This document shows, one piece after another, positions 15,080 to 22,887 of a DNA stretch of 29,815 nt. Within the stretch, counting starts at the first letter, position 1. Each line of letters begins with the position of its first letter. The translations under genes were made by a program, and so were the position numbers. The stretch is from Caryophanales bacterium UBA3631 (GTDB lineage Bacteria > Bacillota_I > Bacilli_A > RF39 > UBA660): contig DFLA01000018.1 in assembly GCA_002374055.1 (NCBI GenBank), positions 1 through 29,815 on the forward strand. The letters run 5' to 3'. A model generated the notes under the pieces. That model was given only the letters and a program-made list of their open reading frames with translations, was not told the DNA's origin and searched no databases.

Positions 15080-16708
15080 ATGGTAAGAAAACCTTTTGTA
15101 TTATTTTTGATGGATGGTATGGGAATTGAGGATGCGAAATCCTATAATTTGTATAGTAGTGATGTTATGCCTACATTGGATACCTTGTCTAATAGGTATT
15201 TATTTTCTTCTTTGAATTCTAGTGGTAAGGGTGTAGGTCTTAGTGAGAATGCTAGTGCGACACGTGATTTAGGTTATTTAAATATTGGTGCTGGTAGTAT
15301 TGTTAAGCAATCTATTGAGATTATCAATGATAAAATTGATAATAATATGTTTTTTAATAATCAGGCTTTGAAATGTGTTACTGATCATGTTATTAATAAT
15401 AAGTCTAGGATTCATTTGATTACTTTGGTAGGAAATAAGTATGGTGAGGATTCTATGTCTCATTTACGTAAAATGGTTGAGTATTGTATGAGTATTGGTA
15501 TTAAGGATATTTTCCTTCATTTGTATTTAGGCGCTAATAATAATTCTTTGAATAAGACTTTTTCTAAGTATACTTTGAATGTTCATAGAATTTTGAATTT
15601 GTATCCAAATGTTAAGATAAGTGTTATTGCTGGTATTAAGCATTTAAAGGATTCTTCTGGTATTACTGTTACTAAGGAATTGTATAAGGTTTCTGTTGGT
15701 GGTATTGGTGAACATTGGGTAAATTATAATGAGGCTGTTGATAGTAATTATAAGCGTAATAATTTGGAGGAAAATATTGTTCCTTTTATTGTTTCTAATG
15801 ATGGTTTGATTGGAAATACTGATGGTGTGTTTTTATTCAATTATGAGAATGATTTAGGTTCTGTTTATACTGATTTATTGGTTCAACCTAGTAAGTATAT
15901 GTATACTAATAATACTGGTATTAATATCAAGGTATGTTCTTTATTTCCTCTTTCTAATCAGACTAGTGTTAGTTGTTTTAATTATGAGCCTGTTAAAACT
16001 TCTTTTTATAGGTGTTTGAATAATAGTGGTATTAAGCATTTATTGATTTCTTCTAAGGAAAGAATTCCTTATTTGAATTATTATTTTAATGGATGTAATA
16101 ATATGCAGGCTACTCAGGTTTTGGGTATTGATCCTATTACTAGTGGTGATTATAATTTTAATATGTCTAGTACATATCAAATGATTACTAGTAAGGTCGT
16201 TGAGGCTATTAATACAAATTATTATGATTTAATTATTGTTGATTATTCTTTAATTGATAATAGGTTTAATATTAATACTGATAATATTAAATTTTGTTTA
16301 AATAGTTTAGATAAGTGTTTGAATCAGGTTTATAATCAAGTTGTGAGTATGAATGGTGTTTTATATGTAACGTCTTCTTATGGTATTAATGAGGTTTTAT
16401 ATAATCACAAAGATGAACTTGTTAATGTTAATTTTTCTAAGAAGGTTCCTTTTATCGCTGTTGATAGTGAATTATCTAGGGATTCTCATAGTTTAGTTGG
16501 TGGTAATTTATGTGATATTGGTACTACTGTTTTGGGTTCTTTAGGTGTTTCTTTAATGGAAGGTATGACTGGTCGTAATTTAATTGTCAAAAGAAGTATG
16601 AGTGCTAGTAAAAGGAAAGGTCAGAATAAAACTATTATTATAATATTTGTATTTCTTGTTATTTTGTCTGCGCTTGTGTTTGGATTATATTATTTGGGGT
16701 ATATCTAG
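15080..16708 (+). CDS. Membrane-anchored pseudo-phosphoglycerate mutase (iPGM/alkaline phosphatase fold, catalytic residues lost)
   Basis: 542 residues from ATG 15080 (GGGAGG upstream). It aligns along its length with cofactor-independent phosphoglycerate mutase (GpmI, about 510). The alignment includes FLMDGMGIED (Asp12 kept), GYLNIGAGSIVKQ, SMSHLRKMVEYC and the late segment VLYVTSSYGINEV. Key residues are gone. The nucleophile Ser62 of the NSEVGH motif is Arg62 (TRDLGY). The DGRD substrate motif is GANN. The ADHGN metal motif is SSYGI. The metal-binding His after Asp403 is replaced, as is the His of the late HT..VPF region. Enzyme activity is therefore unlikely. About 25 C-terminal residues form a membrane helix (from IIIIFVFLVILSALVFGLYY) absent from GpmI. 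It is one base from the prepilin gene. Confidence 0.8.
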   Translation: MVRKPFVLFLMDGMGIEDAKSYNLYSSDVMPTLDTLSNRYLFSSLNSSGKGVGLSENASATRDLGYLNIGAGSIVKQSIEIINDKIDNNMFFNNQALKCVTDHVINNKSRIHLITLVGNKYGEDSMSHLRKMVEYCMSIGIKDIFLHLYLGANNNSLNKTFSKYTLNVHRILNLYPNVKISVIAGIKHLKDSSGITVTKELYKVSVGGIGEHWVNYNEAVDSNYKRNNLEENIVPFIVSNDGLIGNTDGVFLFNYENDLGSVYTDLLVQPSKYMYTNNTGINIKVCSLFPLSNQTSVSCFNYEPVKTSFYRCLNNSGIKHLLISSKERIPYLNYYFNGCNNMQATQVLGIDPITSGDYNFNMSSTYQMITSKVVEAINTNYYDLIIVDYSLIDNRFNINTDNIKFCLNSLDKCLNQVYNQVVSMNGVLYVTSSYGINEVLYNHKDELVNVNFSKKVPFIAVDSELSRDSHSLVGGNLCDIGTTVLGSLGVSLMEGMTGRNLIVKRSMSASKRKGQNKTIIIIFVFLVILSALVFGLYYLGYI

Positions 16709-16709
16709 T

Positions 16710-18161
16710 ATGAGAAAAAATGGATTTACTTTTATTGAAATATTAGGTGTTATTACATTACTTGCTTTAATGTCTGTTATTGTTTTAACTGTTGTTGATA
16801 AGAATTTAAAGGATTCAAGACAGGTTTTAAGTGATGTTCAGATTAGTAATATTAAGAGTGCTGCTTCTATGTGGAGAACTGATAATGTTGATTTAATTCC
16901 TGATAGTGGTTATTATGCTATTACTTTGGGTTACTTAATTGATAATGGTTATTTTAAAGAGGATGTAATTGATCCTAGTAATGAGGTTTCTTATAATAGA
17001 AATTTAGTTATTAATGTTGGTATTAATGATATTTTTATTGATAGTGATTCTTCTATTGATAATATTAATGATTTAAATATTAATAGTGAGATAGCTTTAA
17101 TTAATTCAAATGTTAATAATGGCATTTTAGATGGAGTATACTATTATAATATAAAGGGAAATCTTGAAAGAGATGCGAGTATTATTTATTTAAGCAGAAA
17201 TTGGAATATTCCAAGTGGAAATATACTTGTTCATAATCATAAATTTATAAGTGGATGTATTTCTATTGGTGGTAATAATTATGATTATTATAAAGGTGTT
17301 GTAACTAAATTAAATTATTCTTGTTCTACTAATAGAGGTGATAATTTATTTGTTAATGGTGATTTGTCTTTTGGTGATAATACTGGTTTTAGTCAGTTTA
17401 CTTATAATAGTGAAGGCTATTTGAGTCTTACTACAGATGGTCAAAGTCAAATTACAGGTGGTATATATATGTCTGTTGATAATGAAAAAAAATATGAGTA
17501 TGGAGTGACAGTTAAGACTAATAATACTTTAACCAAAGCCTATATAGGTTTTGCTCCTTATGATATTGATCGTAAAATTATGATTCCATCTCAATATTCA
17601 TATATGTCAAATACTTTAACTACGTTAGCTCGTGATTTAAATGATGGTGATACATATGTTTATTTAACTGATATGACAAATTGGGATGTAAATACAACCA
17701 AGGATTATCAACATGGATTTATTTTTTGGAATTATGTTGATTCAACAGGATATAGTTATCCAGAATTAACTTATTCTAGAAATGCATGGAAAAAATTATA
17801 TGATAACAATACAGAAGAGGTTACAACTAATATTGAAGTTAACAAAGAAATTGATGGAGAGATAGTTAATCGTATAAAGTTGAAGTCTGCATGGAATTAT
17901 GGAAGTATTCCTGCTGGAACTAAATTGAGTCAAGTTACTGATGGTTCTGCATATGCATATTGTTTTGTTGCGAGTAGTAGTTTGTCTTCTGATTGGGAGA
18001 GTAAAGCAGCTTTGATTCAAGGTATTGGATATTATAGAGATTATAATGCTTTTAAGAATGGTCAAAGATATTTAAAATTTTTAACAATGCCTAATTATGA
18101 TTCCTTAGCTGATGTAACAACATATTATAAAGATTTTTATTTGAGAGAAGTAGTTGAGTAA
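16710..18161 (+). CDS. Prepilin-like surface protein with large C-terminal domain
   Basis: 483 residues from ATG 16710, one base after the upstream stop (GGGGT serves as the RBS). MRKNG|FTFIEILGVITLLAL is a class III/type IV prepilin signal: a short basic leader, Gly before the cleavage site, Phe+1, Glu+5 and a hydrophobic helix. A prepilin peptidase should process it. Residues about 30-200 are pilin-like. The rest starts near NLFVNGDLSFGDNTGF, resembles a jelly-roll carbohydrate-binding domain, and contains LARDLNDGDTYVYLTDMTNW, a pattern I associate with phage tail or surface glycan-binding proteins (uncertain). It is much longer than ordinary pilins (about 150). Codon choice shifts toward A-ending codons in the C-terminal half, which suggests a domain of different origin. 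No other pilus assembly gene is in the window. Confidence 0.85.
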   Translation: MRKNGFTFIEILGVITLLALMSVIVLTVVDKNLKDSRQVLSDVQISNIKSAASMWRTDNVDLIPDSGYYAITLGYLIDNGYFKEDVIDPSNEVSYNRNLVINVGINDIFIDSDSSIDNINDLNINSEIALINSNVNNGILDGVYYYNIKGNLERDASIIYLSRNWNIPSGNILVHNHKFISGCISIGGNNYDYYKGVVTKLNYSCSTNRGDNLFVNGDLSFGDNTGFSQFTYNSEGYLSLTTDGQSQITGGIYMSVDNEKKYEYGVTVKTNNTLTKAYIGFAPYDIDRKIMIPSQYSYMSNTLTTLARDLNDGDTYVYLTDMTNWDVNTTKDYQHGFIFWNYVDSTGYSYPELTYSRNAWKKLYDNNTEEVTTNIEVNKEIDGEIVNRIKLKSAWNYGSIPAGTKLSQVTDGSAYAYCFVASSSLSSDWESKAALIQGIGYYRDYNAFKNGQRYLKFLTMPNYDSLADVTTYYKDFYLREVVE

Positions 18162-18180
18162 CTATTTCTTTTTGTTTTTT
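18147..18180 (+). terminator. Terminator of the pseudo-mutase/prepilin operon
   Basis: GAAGTAGTT (18147-18155) and AACTATTTC (18160-18168), one G-T pair, then a long T-rich run. Confidence 0.7.
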
Positions 18181-18182
18181 TA

Positions 18183-18211
18183 TTGACTTGTTTATATTTG
18201 TTTGTTATTAT
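18183..18211 (+). promoter_or_regulatory. SigA-type promoter of the kinase-like pair, with adjacent inverted repeat
   Basis: TTGACT (18183-18188), 17-base spacer, TATTAT (18206-18211). A short inverted repeat, TACAC-TTGAT-GTGTA (18211-18225), sits over the expected transcription start and could be an operator. Confidence 0.5.
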
Positions 18212-18246
18212 ACACTTGATGTGTACTATAATGAGGAGAATTGGTT

Positions 18247-19110
18247 ATGGAAAAGATATGCATTGATGATGTAAAAATTGGACGTGAAATATCAGAGGCT
18301 GGCCCTAGTGGTATTTTTAGTAAATCTAGAGTAGAAAATAAAGATAGAGATTTTATTAGTGAGGCGGTAAAATTGGTGTGTCCTAGATACATTGATATTT
18401 TGGCAAGTAATGGATTATCTTTAGAGGATAAAGTTTTAAATTCTCATTCTTTTGATAATTTATCTGAAATTGTTGTGCCTAGTATGGCTATTTATGATTC
18501 TAGAGATAATTATATGGGATACGTTATGAAATGTGTAGATGGAGGAACATATGGTCAATATTGTTGTGATAGGTTTTTTTATGTTCCTAAGGTTGCTTGC
18601 AATTTGAGTATTTATTTTAATGAATTTAAAGCTTTAGAAAGTATAGTTATGAGGGACAAAAGTATTGTATTTGCTGATTTATTGGATAAGTATAATATTA
18701 TGTATGATGGTGAAAGTTTTCGTTTTATTGATTATGATGGTATTCAATGTAATGGTTATTTGTCTGATTTATATGTTTTAAATCGTGATAAGTATGTTGG
18801 TACTAAGTATGTTAATAATGATTGTTTTACTAAGGATTTTGATATAAAACAACTTTTTAGTTTGTATTTTAATGTTGTTTTTGGATATGATTTATCTATG
18901 GTTGATTATTCTAATGATGTTAGTCATTTTATCGATTCTGATTTAAGTCGCATTGGTTTGGATTCTGATAGGGTAAAGGATTATGTTTTGAAGTTATATA
19001 GTAATTGTGATAATGGTTTGTTGAGTGATATTTTATCTGAAATTTCTGATAATTATGAATTGTGTATTGATAATGATTCTAAAAGGTATGTAAAAAGAAA
19101 GGTTAAATAG
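18247..19110 (+). CDS. Protein-kinase-like protein (first of tandem pair)
   Basis: 287 residues from ATG 18247, with AGGAGA at 18234-18239; an in-frame TTG at 18241 is less likely. It is similar along its length to the next gene. The C-terminal half has kinase-like landmarks: VFADLLDKYNIMYD (D144...N150), then FRFIDYDGIQ (D162-x-D164-G165) in the position of DFG, then FDIKQLFSLYFNVVFGYD, resembling the helix-F DxxSLG region. The N-lobe is less clear; VKLVCP (K42) and the LEDKVLN helix could supply the Lys/Glu pair. The segment GYVMKCVDGGTYGQY fits a hinge. The Asp-to-Asn spacing is one residue longer than in canonical HRDxxxxN, so it may be an atypical kinase or a pseudokinase. Substrate unknown. 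Confidence 0.65.
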   Translation: MEKICIDDVKIGREISEAGPSGIFSKSRVENKDRDFISEAVKLVCPRYIDILASNGLSLEDKVLNSHSFDNLSEIVVPSMAIYDSRDNYMGYVMKCVDGGTYGQYCCDRFFYVPKVACNLSIYFNEFKALESIVMRDKSIVFADLLDKYNIMYDGESFRFIDYDGIQCNGYLSDLYVLNRDKYVGTKYVNNDCFTKDFDIKQLFSLYFNVVFGYDLSMVDYSNDVSHFIDSDLSRIGLDSDRVKDYVLKLYSNCDNGLLSDILSEISDNYELCIDNDSKRYVKRKVK

Positions 19111-19131
19111 TTTTTCTTTATTGGTGGGGTT

Positions 19132-19968
19132 ATGGAAAGAGTTAGGTATAATGATATTTTACCTTTTCAGAGAGTGATATGTTCAAAAGATTCATGTACT
19201 ATATATAAGATTGATGATAATGTTGTTTTTAAAAAGTTTGATATAGGTCATTTGATTTCTATGTGTGACTGTGATTATGATATTGAGGAAAAGATTTTAA
19301 ATACTAGTGAATTAGTTAATGATTCTAATATTGTTGTTCCTGATAGTTGTGTTTATTCTGGTTGTGATTTTTCTGGTTATACGATGTCTTTTATTAATGG
19401 TTTACCAATTTTGGATTATGTTAATGATGGTATGTCGTTGGTTGATTTAACTGATTTATATTTTAAGGTAGAGGATGTTGTTAGGAGAAATTCTAATATT
19501 GTTTTTCCTGATTTATTGAGTTATGGTAATGTTATGGTTGATAGTAATCATGATGTTAAGTTTATTGATTTTGATGGTTTACAGGTTATGAATTATGATA
19601 CTCCTGTTTTATCTAGTGGCTTAGGTGATAGGGATATATATGATCATACTAAGTATAAGAATGGTTCTTTTTATACTAAACAATTGGATATAAAGAGTTT
19701 ATTTTATTTATATTTTTCTATTGTTTTTGCTTATCCTATGGAGGATTTTGATTGTTATATGTCTATTTCTTCTAGAAAAAGGTATTTGTGTGAGTTATTT
19801 CGATATCTTGGAATTGATGATTTTGAATTATTTGATAAAGTTTTTAAGATATATAGTAGTGATGATAATGAATATTTAGGTGATACTGCTTTAAGAATTG
19901 CTGAGTTATATGATTTAGATGTTATTAATGATGGTAGTTTTTATATAAAAAAGTTGATAAGAAAGTGA
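19132..19968 (+). CDS. Protein-kinase-like protein (second of tandem pair)
   Basis: 278 residues, 21 bases after its paralogue; GGTGGGG is upstream of ATG 19132. Kinase landmarks are clearer here: a glycine-poor first hairpin CTIYKIDDNVVFKKFD with K34/K35 as candidate ATP-binding lysines, and a helix with IEEKIL (E52/E53). A hinge-like GYTMSFINGLPILDYV follows, then VFPDLLSYGNVMVD (D127...N133), VKFIDFDGLQ (D146-F-D148-G149), and LDIKSLFYLYFSIVFAYPMEDF. The catalytic-loop His/Arg are replaced by Phe/Pro, as in several atypical kinases. It probably duplicated from the same ancestor as the preceding gene. Cytoplasmic, with no membrane segment. The function is not known. Confidence 0.7.
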   Translation: MERVRYNDILPFQRVICSKDSCTIYKIDDNVVFKKFDIGHLISMCDCDYDIEEKILNTSELVNDSNIVVPDSCVYSGCDFSGYTMSFINGLPILDYVNDGMSLVDLTDLYFKVEDVVRRNSNIVFPDLLSYGNVMVDSNHDVKFIDFDGLQVMNYDTPVLSSGLGDRDIYDHTKYKNGSFYTKQLDIKSLFYLYFSIVFAYPMEDFDCYMSISSRKRYLCELFRYLGIDDFELFDKVFKIYSSDDNEYLGDTALRIAELYDLDVINDGSFYIKKLIRK

Positions 19969-19988
19969 AAGTACTTTCTTTTTTTTTT
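19961..19988 (+). terminator. Terminator of the kinase-like pair
   Basis: GAAAGT (19961-19966) and ACTTTC (19973-19978), followed by T-run; contains the stop codon. Confidence 0.7.
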
Positions 19989-19989
19989 C

Positions 19990-20003
19990 TATAATAGTAT
20001 AAT
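19990..20003 (+). promoter_or_regulatory. Tandem -10 elements upstream of the SpoU methyltransferase
   Basis: TATAAT at 19990-19995 and again at 19998-20003; the -35 falls in the T-run of the terminator and is not distinctive. Confidence 0.4.
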
Positions 20004-20021
20004 TTTTTATGGGTGAAGTTT

Positions 20022-20750
20022 ATGTTATATTCGTCTATTAATAATGATAAAATTAAGAGTTTACGTAAGTTAAATAATAAAAAGTATAGGGATTTAAATG
20101 GCTTGTTTTTAGTTGATGGTGAGCATTTAGTTATTGAGGCTTTTAATAGTGGTTATTTGGAGGAATTGATTCTTTTAGAGGGTACTGATTTTTCTTTAGA
20201 TATTAAAACTAGTTATGTAACTATGGATGTTATGAAGTATATAAGTTCGTTGGATACTCCGAATGGTATTATTGGAGTGTGTAAGAAAAGGGATTGCGTT
20301 TTATCTGGTAATAGGATTGTTATTTTAGATGATATTCAGGATCCTGGAAATTTAGGTACTATTATTAGAAGTTCGGTTGCTTTTAATGTTGATACTTTGG
20401 TTTTGACTAATAATTGTGTTGATTTATATAATCCTAAGGTTATTAGGGCTACTCAGGGAATGCTTTTTAAATTGAATATTATTATTGTTTCTGATATTGA
20501 GAATTTTATTGTTAGTTTGAAGAATAATAACTTTAAAGTTTATTCTACTAGTGTTATTGGTGGAAATAGTTTAAAAAGTGTTGAAAAAAGTAATAGATTT
20601 GCTATAATAATGGGCAATGAAGGAAATGGTGTTAGAGATAGTATAAATAGTTTATGTGATGAATTTATTTATATTGATATGAATCCTTTATGTGAGAGTT
20701 TGAATGTCGGGGTTGCGACTAGTATTATTCTTTATGAATTAGATAAGTAG
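20022..20750 (+). CDS. SpoU/TrmH family RNA 2'-O-methyltransferase (YsgA-like)
   Basis: 242 residues. ATG 20022 is preferred over the GTG at 20013, which overlaps the GGGTGA ribosome-binding site. An N-terminal SpoU substrate-binding domain (LRKLNNKKYRDLNGLFLVDGEHLV) is followed by the SPOUT methyltransferase domain. Motif 1 is ILDDIQDPGNLGTIIRSS, motif 2 is IIMGNEGNGV, and motif 3 is IDMNPLCESLNVGVATSIIL, which forms the knotted SAM site. It methylates a ribose in rRNA or tRNA; the exact target cannot be told from sequence. It is closest in layout to B. subtilis YsgA/RlmB-type proteins. It is followed after 7 bases by rimM, which puts it in the rRNA/tRNA maturation operon. Confidence 0.9.
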   Translation: MLYSSINNDKIKSLRKLNNKKYRDLNGLFLVDGEHLVIEAFNSGYLEELILLEGTDFSLDIKTSYVTMDVMKYISSLDTPNGIIGVCKKRDCVLSGNRIVILDDIQDPGNLGTIIRSSVAFNVDTLVLTNNCVDLYNPKVIRATQGMLFKLNIIIVSDIENFIVSLKNNNFKVYSTSVIGGNSLKSVEKSNRFAIIMGNEGNGVRDSINSLCDEFIYIDMNPLCESLNVGVATSIILYELDK

Positions 20751-20757
20751 GTGTGGT

Positions 20758-21249
20758 ATGAATTATATTTATATTGGTGATATTGTTAATACTCATGGAA
20801 TAAAAGGTGAGGTAAAAATTTTATCTCATTTTAAGTATAAGAGTAATGTTTTTATTAAGGGAACTAGTTTATATATAGGTAGTGATAAGGTTAAGCTTAT
20901 TATTAGTAGTTATAGGCATCATAAGGTTTTTGATATGGTTACTTTTGTTGGTATTAATGATATTAATGATGTTTTGAAATATAAGGGTGAACCTGTTTAT
21001 ATTGATAAGAATGAAGTTCATATTGATGGTGTTTTAAATGAAGATTTAATTGATATGAGTGTTTATGGTAATGATAGTTTTATTGGCCATGTTACTGATA
21101 TTTTAAATAATGGTTTGTATGATATTTTGGTTGTTGATGGTAATTCTCGTAGTTTAATTCCTAATATTGATGAGTTTGTTTTGAATATTGATGTTGAAGG
21201 TAAGAGAATTGATATTAATATGATGGAGGGATTGGTTAATGAAAATTGA
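20758..21249 (+). CDS. rimM: 16S rRNA processing protein RimM
   Basis: 163 residues, usual size. The N-terminal signature [16 protein letters not shown] is followed by a beta-barrel, then the PRC-barrel domain (about 90-160) including [25 protein letters not shown] (in parts), matching the LIP....V....D motif of RimM. It assists maturation of the 30S head and binds S19. Its last 11 bases overlap trmD, the usual coupling of this pair. rpsP, which commonly precedes rimM, is not here. Confidence 0.95.
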   Translation: MNYIYIGDIVNTHGIKGEVKILSHFKYKSNVFIKGTSLYIGSDKVKLIISSYRHHKVFDMVTFVGINDINDVLKYKGEPVYIDKNEVHIDGVLNEDLIDMSVYGNDSFIGHVTDILNNGLYDILVVDGNSRSLIPNIDEFVLNIDVEGKRIDINMMEGLVNEN

Positions 21250-21937
21250 TATATTGACAATATTTCCACATATGTTTGATGGAGCATTTTCTGAGTCAAT
21301 AATTAAAAGAGCAATAGAGGAAAAAAAAGTTGAAATTAATATAATTAATTTTAGGGATTATACTAAGGATCCTCATAATAAGGTTGATGATACACCGTAT
21401 GGTGGAGGAGCAGGAATGGTTCTTTCTTGTCAACCAATATTTGATTGTGTAGAGAGTATTAGAACAGAGGATTCAAAAGTAATTTTATTGACACCAGCAG
21501 GTATACCTTATAAACAAAAACATGCATATAAATTGTCAGAGGAAAAGCATTTAATAATAATATGTGGACATTATGAGGGTTTTGATGAAAGAATTGCAAC
21601 ACTTGCAGATTATGAAATATCGATTGGAGATTATGTATTAACAGGTGGAGAAATTCCTGCTATGGCTATAGTTGATTCGATAACAAGATTGTTACCTGGA
21701 GTAATTAATGAAGAGAGTCACAGGGAGGATTCTTTTAAAAAGGATGTTATTAGTAATACGTATTTATTGGATTATCCGACATATACAAAACCTGCAGAGT
21801 TTAGGGGAATGAAGGTTCCAGAGGTATTACTTTCTGGACATCATGAAAATATAAGAAAATATAGAGAAGAAGAGAGCCTAAGAAGAACAAAAGAGCGTAG
21901 ACCAGATTTATTAGAGGTGGATCATGAAGAAGATTAG
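21239..21937 (+). CDS. trmD: tRNA (guanine-37-N1)-methyltransferase TrmD
   Basis: 232 residues. It starts [13 protein letters not shown], followed by [53 protein letters not shown], and the SAM-binding knot [20 protein letters not shown]. The tail has GRK-type residues replaced by [14 protein letters not shown]. All hallmark motifs are intact. It methylates G37 of tRNAs and prevents frameshifting. The RBS GGAGGG lies inside rimM. Codon choice differs from both flanking genes: A-ending ACA, GCA, CCA, GGA and ATA are common here, whereas rimM uses ACT, GCT, GGT and ATT. Confidence 0.97.
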   Translation: MKIDILTIFPHMFDGAFSESIIKRAIEEKKVEINIINFRDYTKDPHNKVDDTPYGGGAGMVLSCQPIFDCVESIRTEDSKVILLTPAGIPYKQKHAYKLSEEKHLIIICGHYEGFDERIATLADYEISIGDYVLTGGEIPAMAIVDSITRLLPGVINEESHREDSFKKDVISNTYLLDYPTYTKPAEFRGMKVPEVLLSGHHENIRKYREEESLRRTKERRPDLLEVDHEED

Positions 21938-22394
21938 AAAGTTTGTTTTATGTGAGAGAAAAATTAAGTCTATTAATGTTAAATTAAATAGTGTATGTGT
22001 TAATGGTTATCATATTAAGCCTCGTAATAAGTTGGATTATGGACTTGCTGTTAAGAGTATGATTATTTTGAATCCTTTTTTGATAGAAAATTTATTAAAG
22101 AAAAAGATTAAGAAAAAGTTGGATTCTTATTTACAATTTTTGATTAGTGTTTTGGATTCTGATGATACTGATTCTGGTCATTTGATGTTTGCACTTAATG
22201 ATTTAGAAAGGTATAGACGTACTATTATAAATAATTATCGTATTTATTTGGAAAAGAAGTATTTTAAGATATTAATGAATAAGCTTGATTTGATTGAACA
22301 GGAATTACGTTCTAAGATAAAGATTGATTTAAATGAGATGTTTAATGAACAAATGGAGCTAGATTTGGGCGAAAAAAAGGGAAAAAGTAGGTAA
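21924..22394 (+). CDS. Unknown helical protein embedded in the trmD-rplS operon
   Basis: 156 residues, overlapping the end of trmD by 14 bases, so translation is coupled. It is basic (many Lys/Arg) with an almost wholly helical second half (about 60-145), including [20 protein letters not shown] and [20 protein letters not shown]. It has no signal peptide or membrane helix and is probably cytoplasmic. I do not recognise the family. Position between trmD and rplS suggests a link to tRNA or ribosome maturation or nucleic-acid binding, which is inference from context only. rplS has its own promoter and leader downstream. Confidence 0.8.
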   Translation: MKKIRKFVLCERKIKSINVKLNSVCVNGYHIKPRNKLDYGLAVKSMIILNPFLIENLLKKKIKKKLDSYLQFLISVLDSDDTDSGHLMFALNDLERYRRTIINNYRIYLEKKYFKILMNKLDLIEQELRSKIKIDLNEMFNEQMELDLGEKKGKSR

Positions 22395-22410
22395 ATTTTG
22401 ATTTAGGGTA

Positions 22411-22439
22411 TTGCTTATTTTTTTCTTTTGTGTTAAAAT
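22411..22439 (+). promoter_or_regulatory. Promoter of rplS
   Basis: TTGCTT (22411-22416), 17-base spacer, TAAAAT (22434-22439) preceded by TGT. Confidence 0.55.
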
Positions 22440-22448
22440 TTATTTCGT

Positions 22449-22481
22449 TGTGATCCGCTGAAAATATTTTTTATGATCATA
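22449..22481 (+). promoter_or_regulatory. Possible L19 autoregulatory leader hairpin
   Basis: In the short transcript leader of rplS, TGTGATC (22449-22455) can pair with GATCATA (22475-22481), 7 base pairs with one G-T and a 19-base loop containing CGCTGAAAATA. Low-GC Gram-positives have a described L19 leader in this position; whether this is that motif I cannot confirm. Confidence 0.35.
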
Positions 22482-22505
22482 TATTAAGTAAAGGAGAGTG
22501 ACATT

Positions 22506-22844
22506 GTGAATTTAGTTGAAAAAATAACTAAGAGTCAAATAAGAACAGATCTTCCTGAATTTAGAGTTGGAGATACTGTAAGAGTTGACGTTAAGATTAT
22601 TGAAGGAAAAAGAGAAAGAATTCAGGCTTTCGAAGGTATCGTAATCGCTATTAAAGGCAGCGGTGTTTCTAAGAATTTCGTAGTTAGAAAAATTTCTAGT
22701 GGTGTAGGTGTTGAAAGAACATTCCCTGTTAACTCACCAAAAGTTGCAGGTGTAGAAGTTGTTAGAAAAGGTAAAGTAAGAAGAGCTAAATTAAATTATT
22801 TAAGAACTCTAAAGAAACAAGCAAAAATCAAAGAAAGAAATTAA
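22506..22844 (+). CDS. rplS: 50S ribosomal protein L19
   Basis: 112 residues, normal length. Clear L19 sequence: [60 protein letters not shown], and [12 protein letters not shown]. It sits at the 30S-50S interface. The start is GTG at 22506, 9 bases after AAGGAG (22491-22496); no ATG fits. Codon use (TCA, AAC, ATC, TTC present) is that of a highly expressed gene and differs from neighbours. Own promoter and terminator. Confidence 0.97.
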   Translation: MNLVEKITKSQIRTDLPEFRVGDTVRVDVKIIEGKRERIQAFEGIVIAIKGSGVSKNFVVRKISSGVGVERTFPVNSPKVAGVEVVRKGKVRRAKLNYLRTLKKQAKIKERN

Positions 22845-22867
22845 TAAGGCTTTTGCCTTATTTTTCT
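22843..22867 (+). terminator. Terminator of rplS
   Basis: AATAAGGC (22843-22850), TTTT loop, GCCTTATT (22855-22862), T-run. Confidence 0.9.
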
Positions 22868-22887
22868 TTTATGTATTGGGAGGTAAT

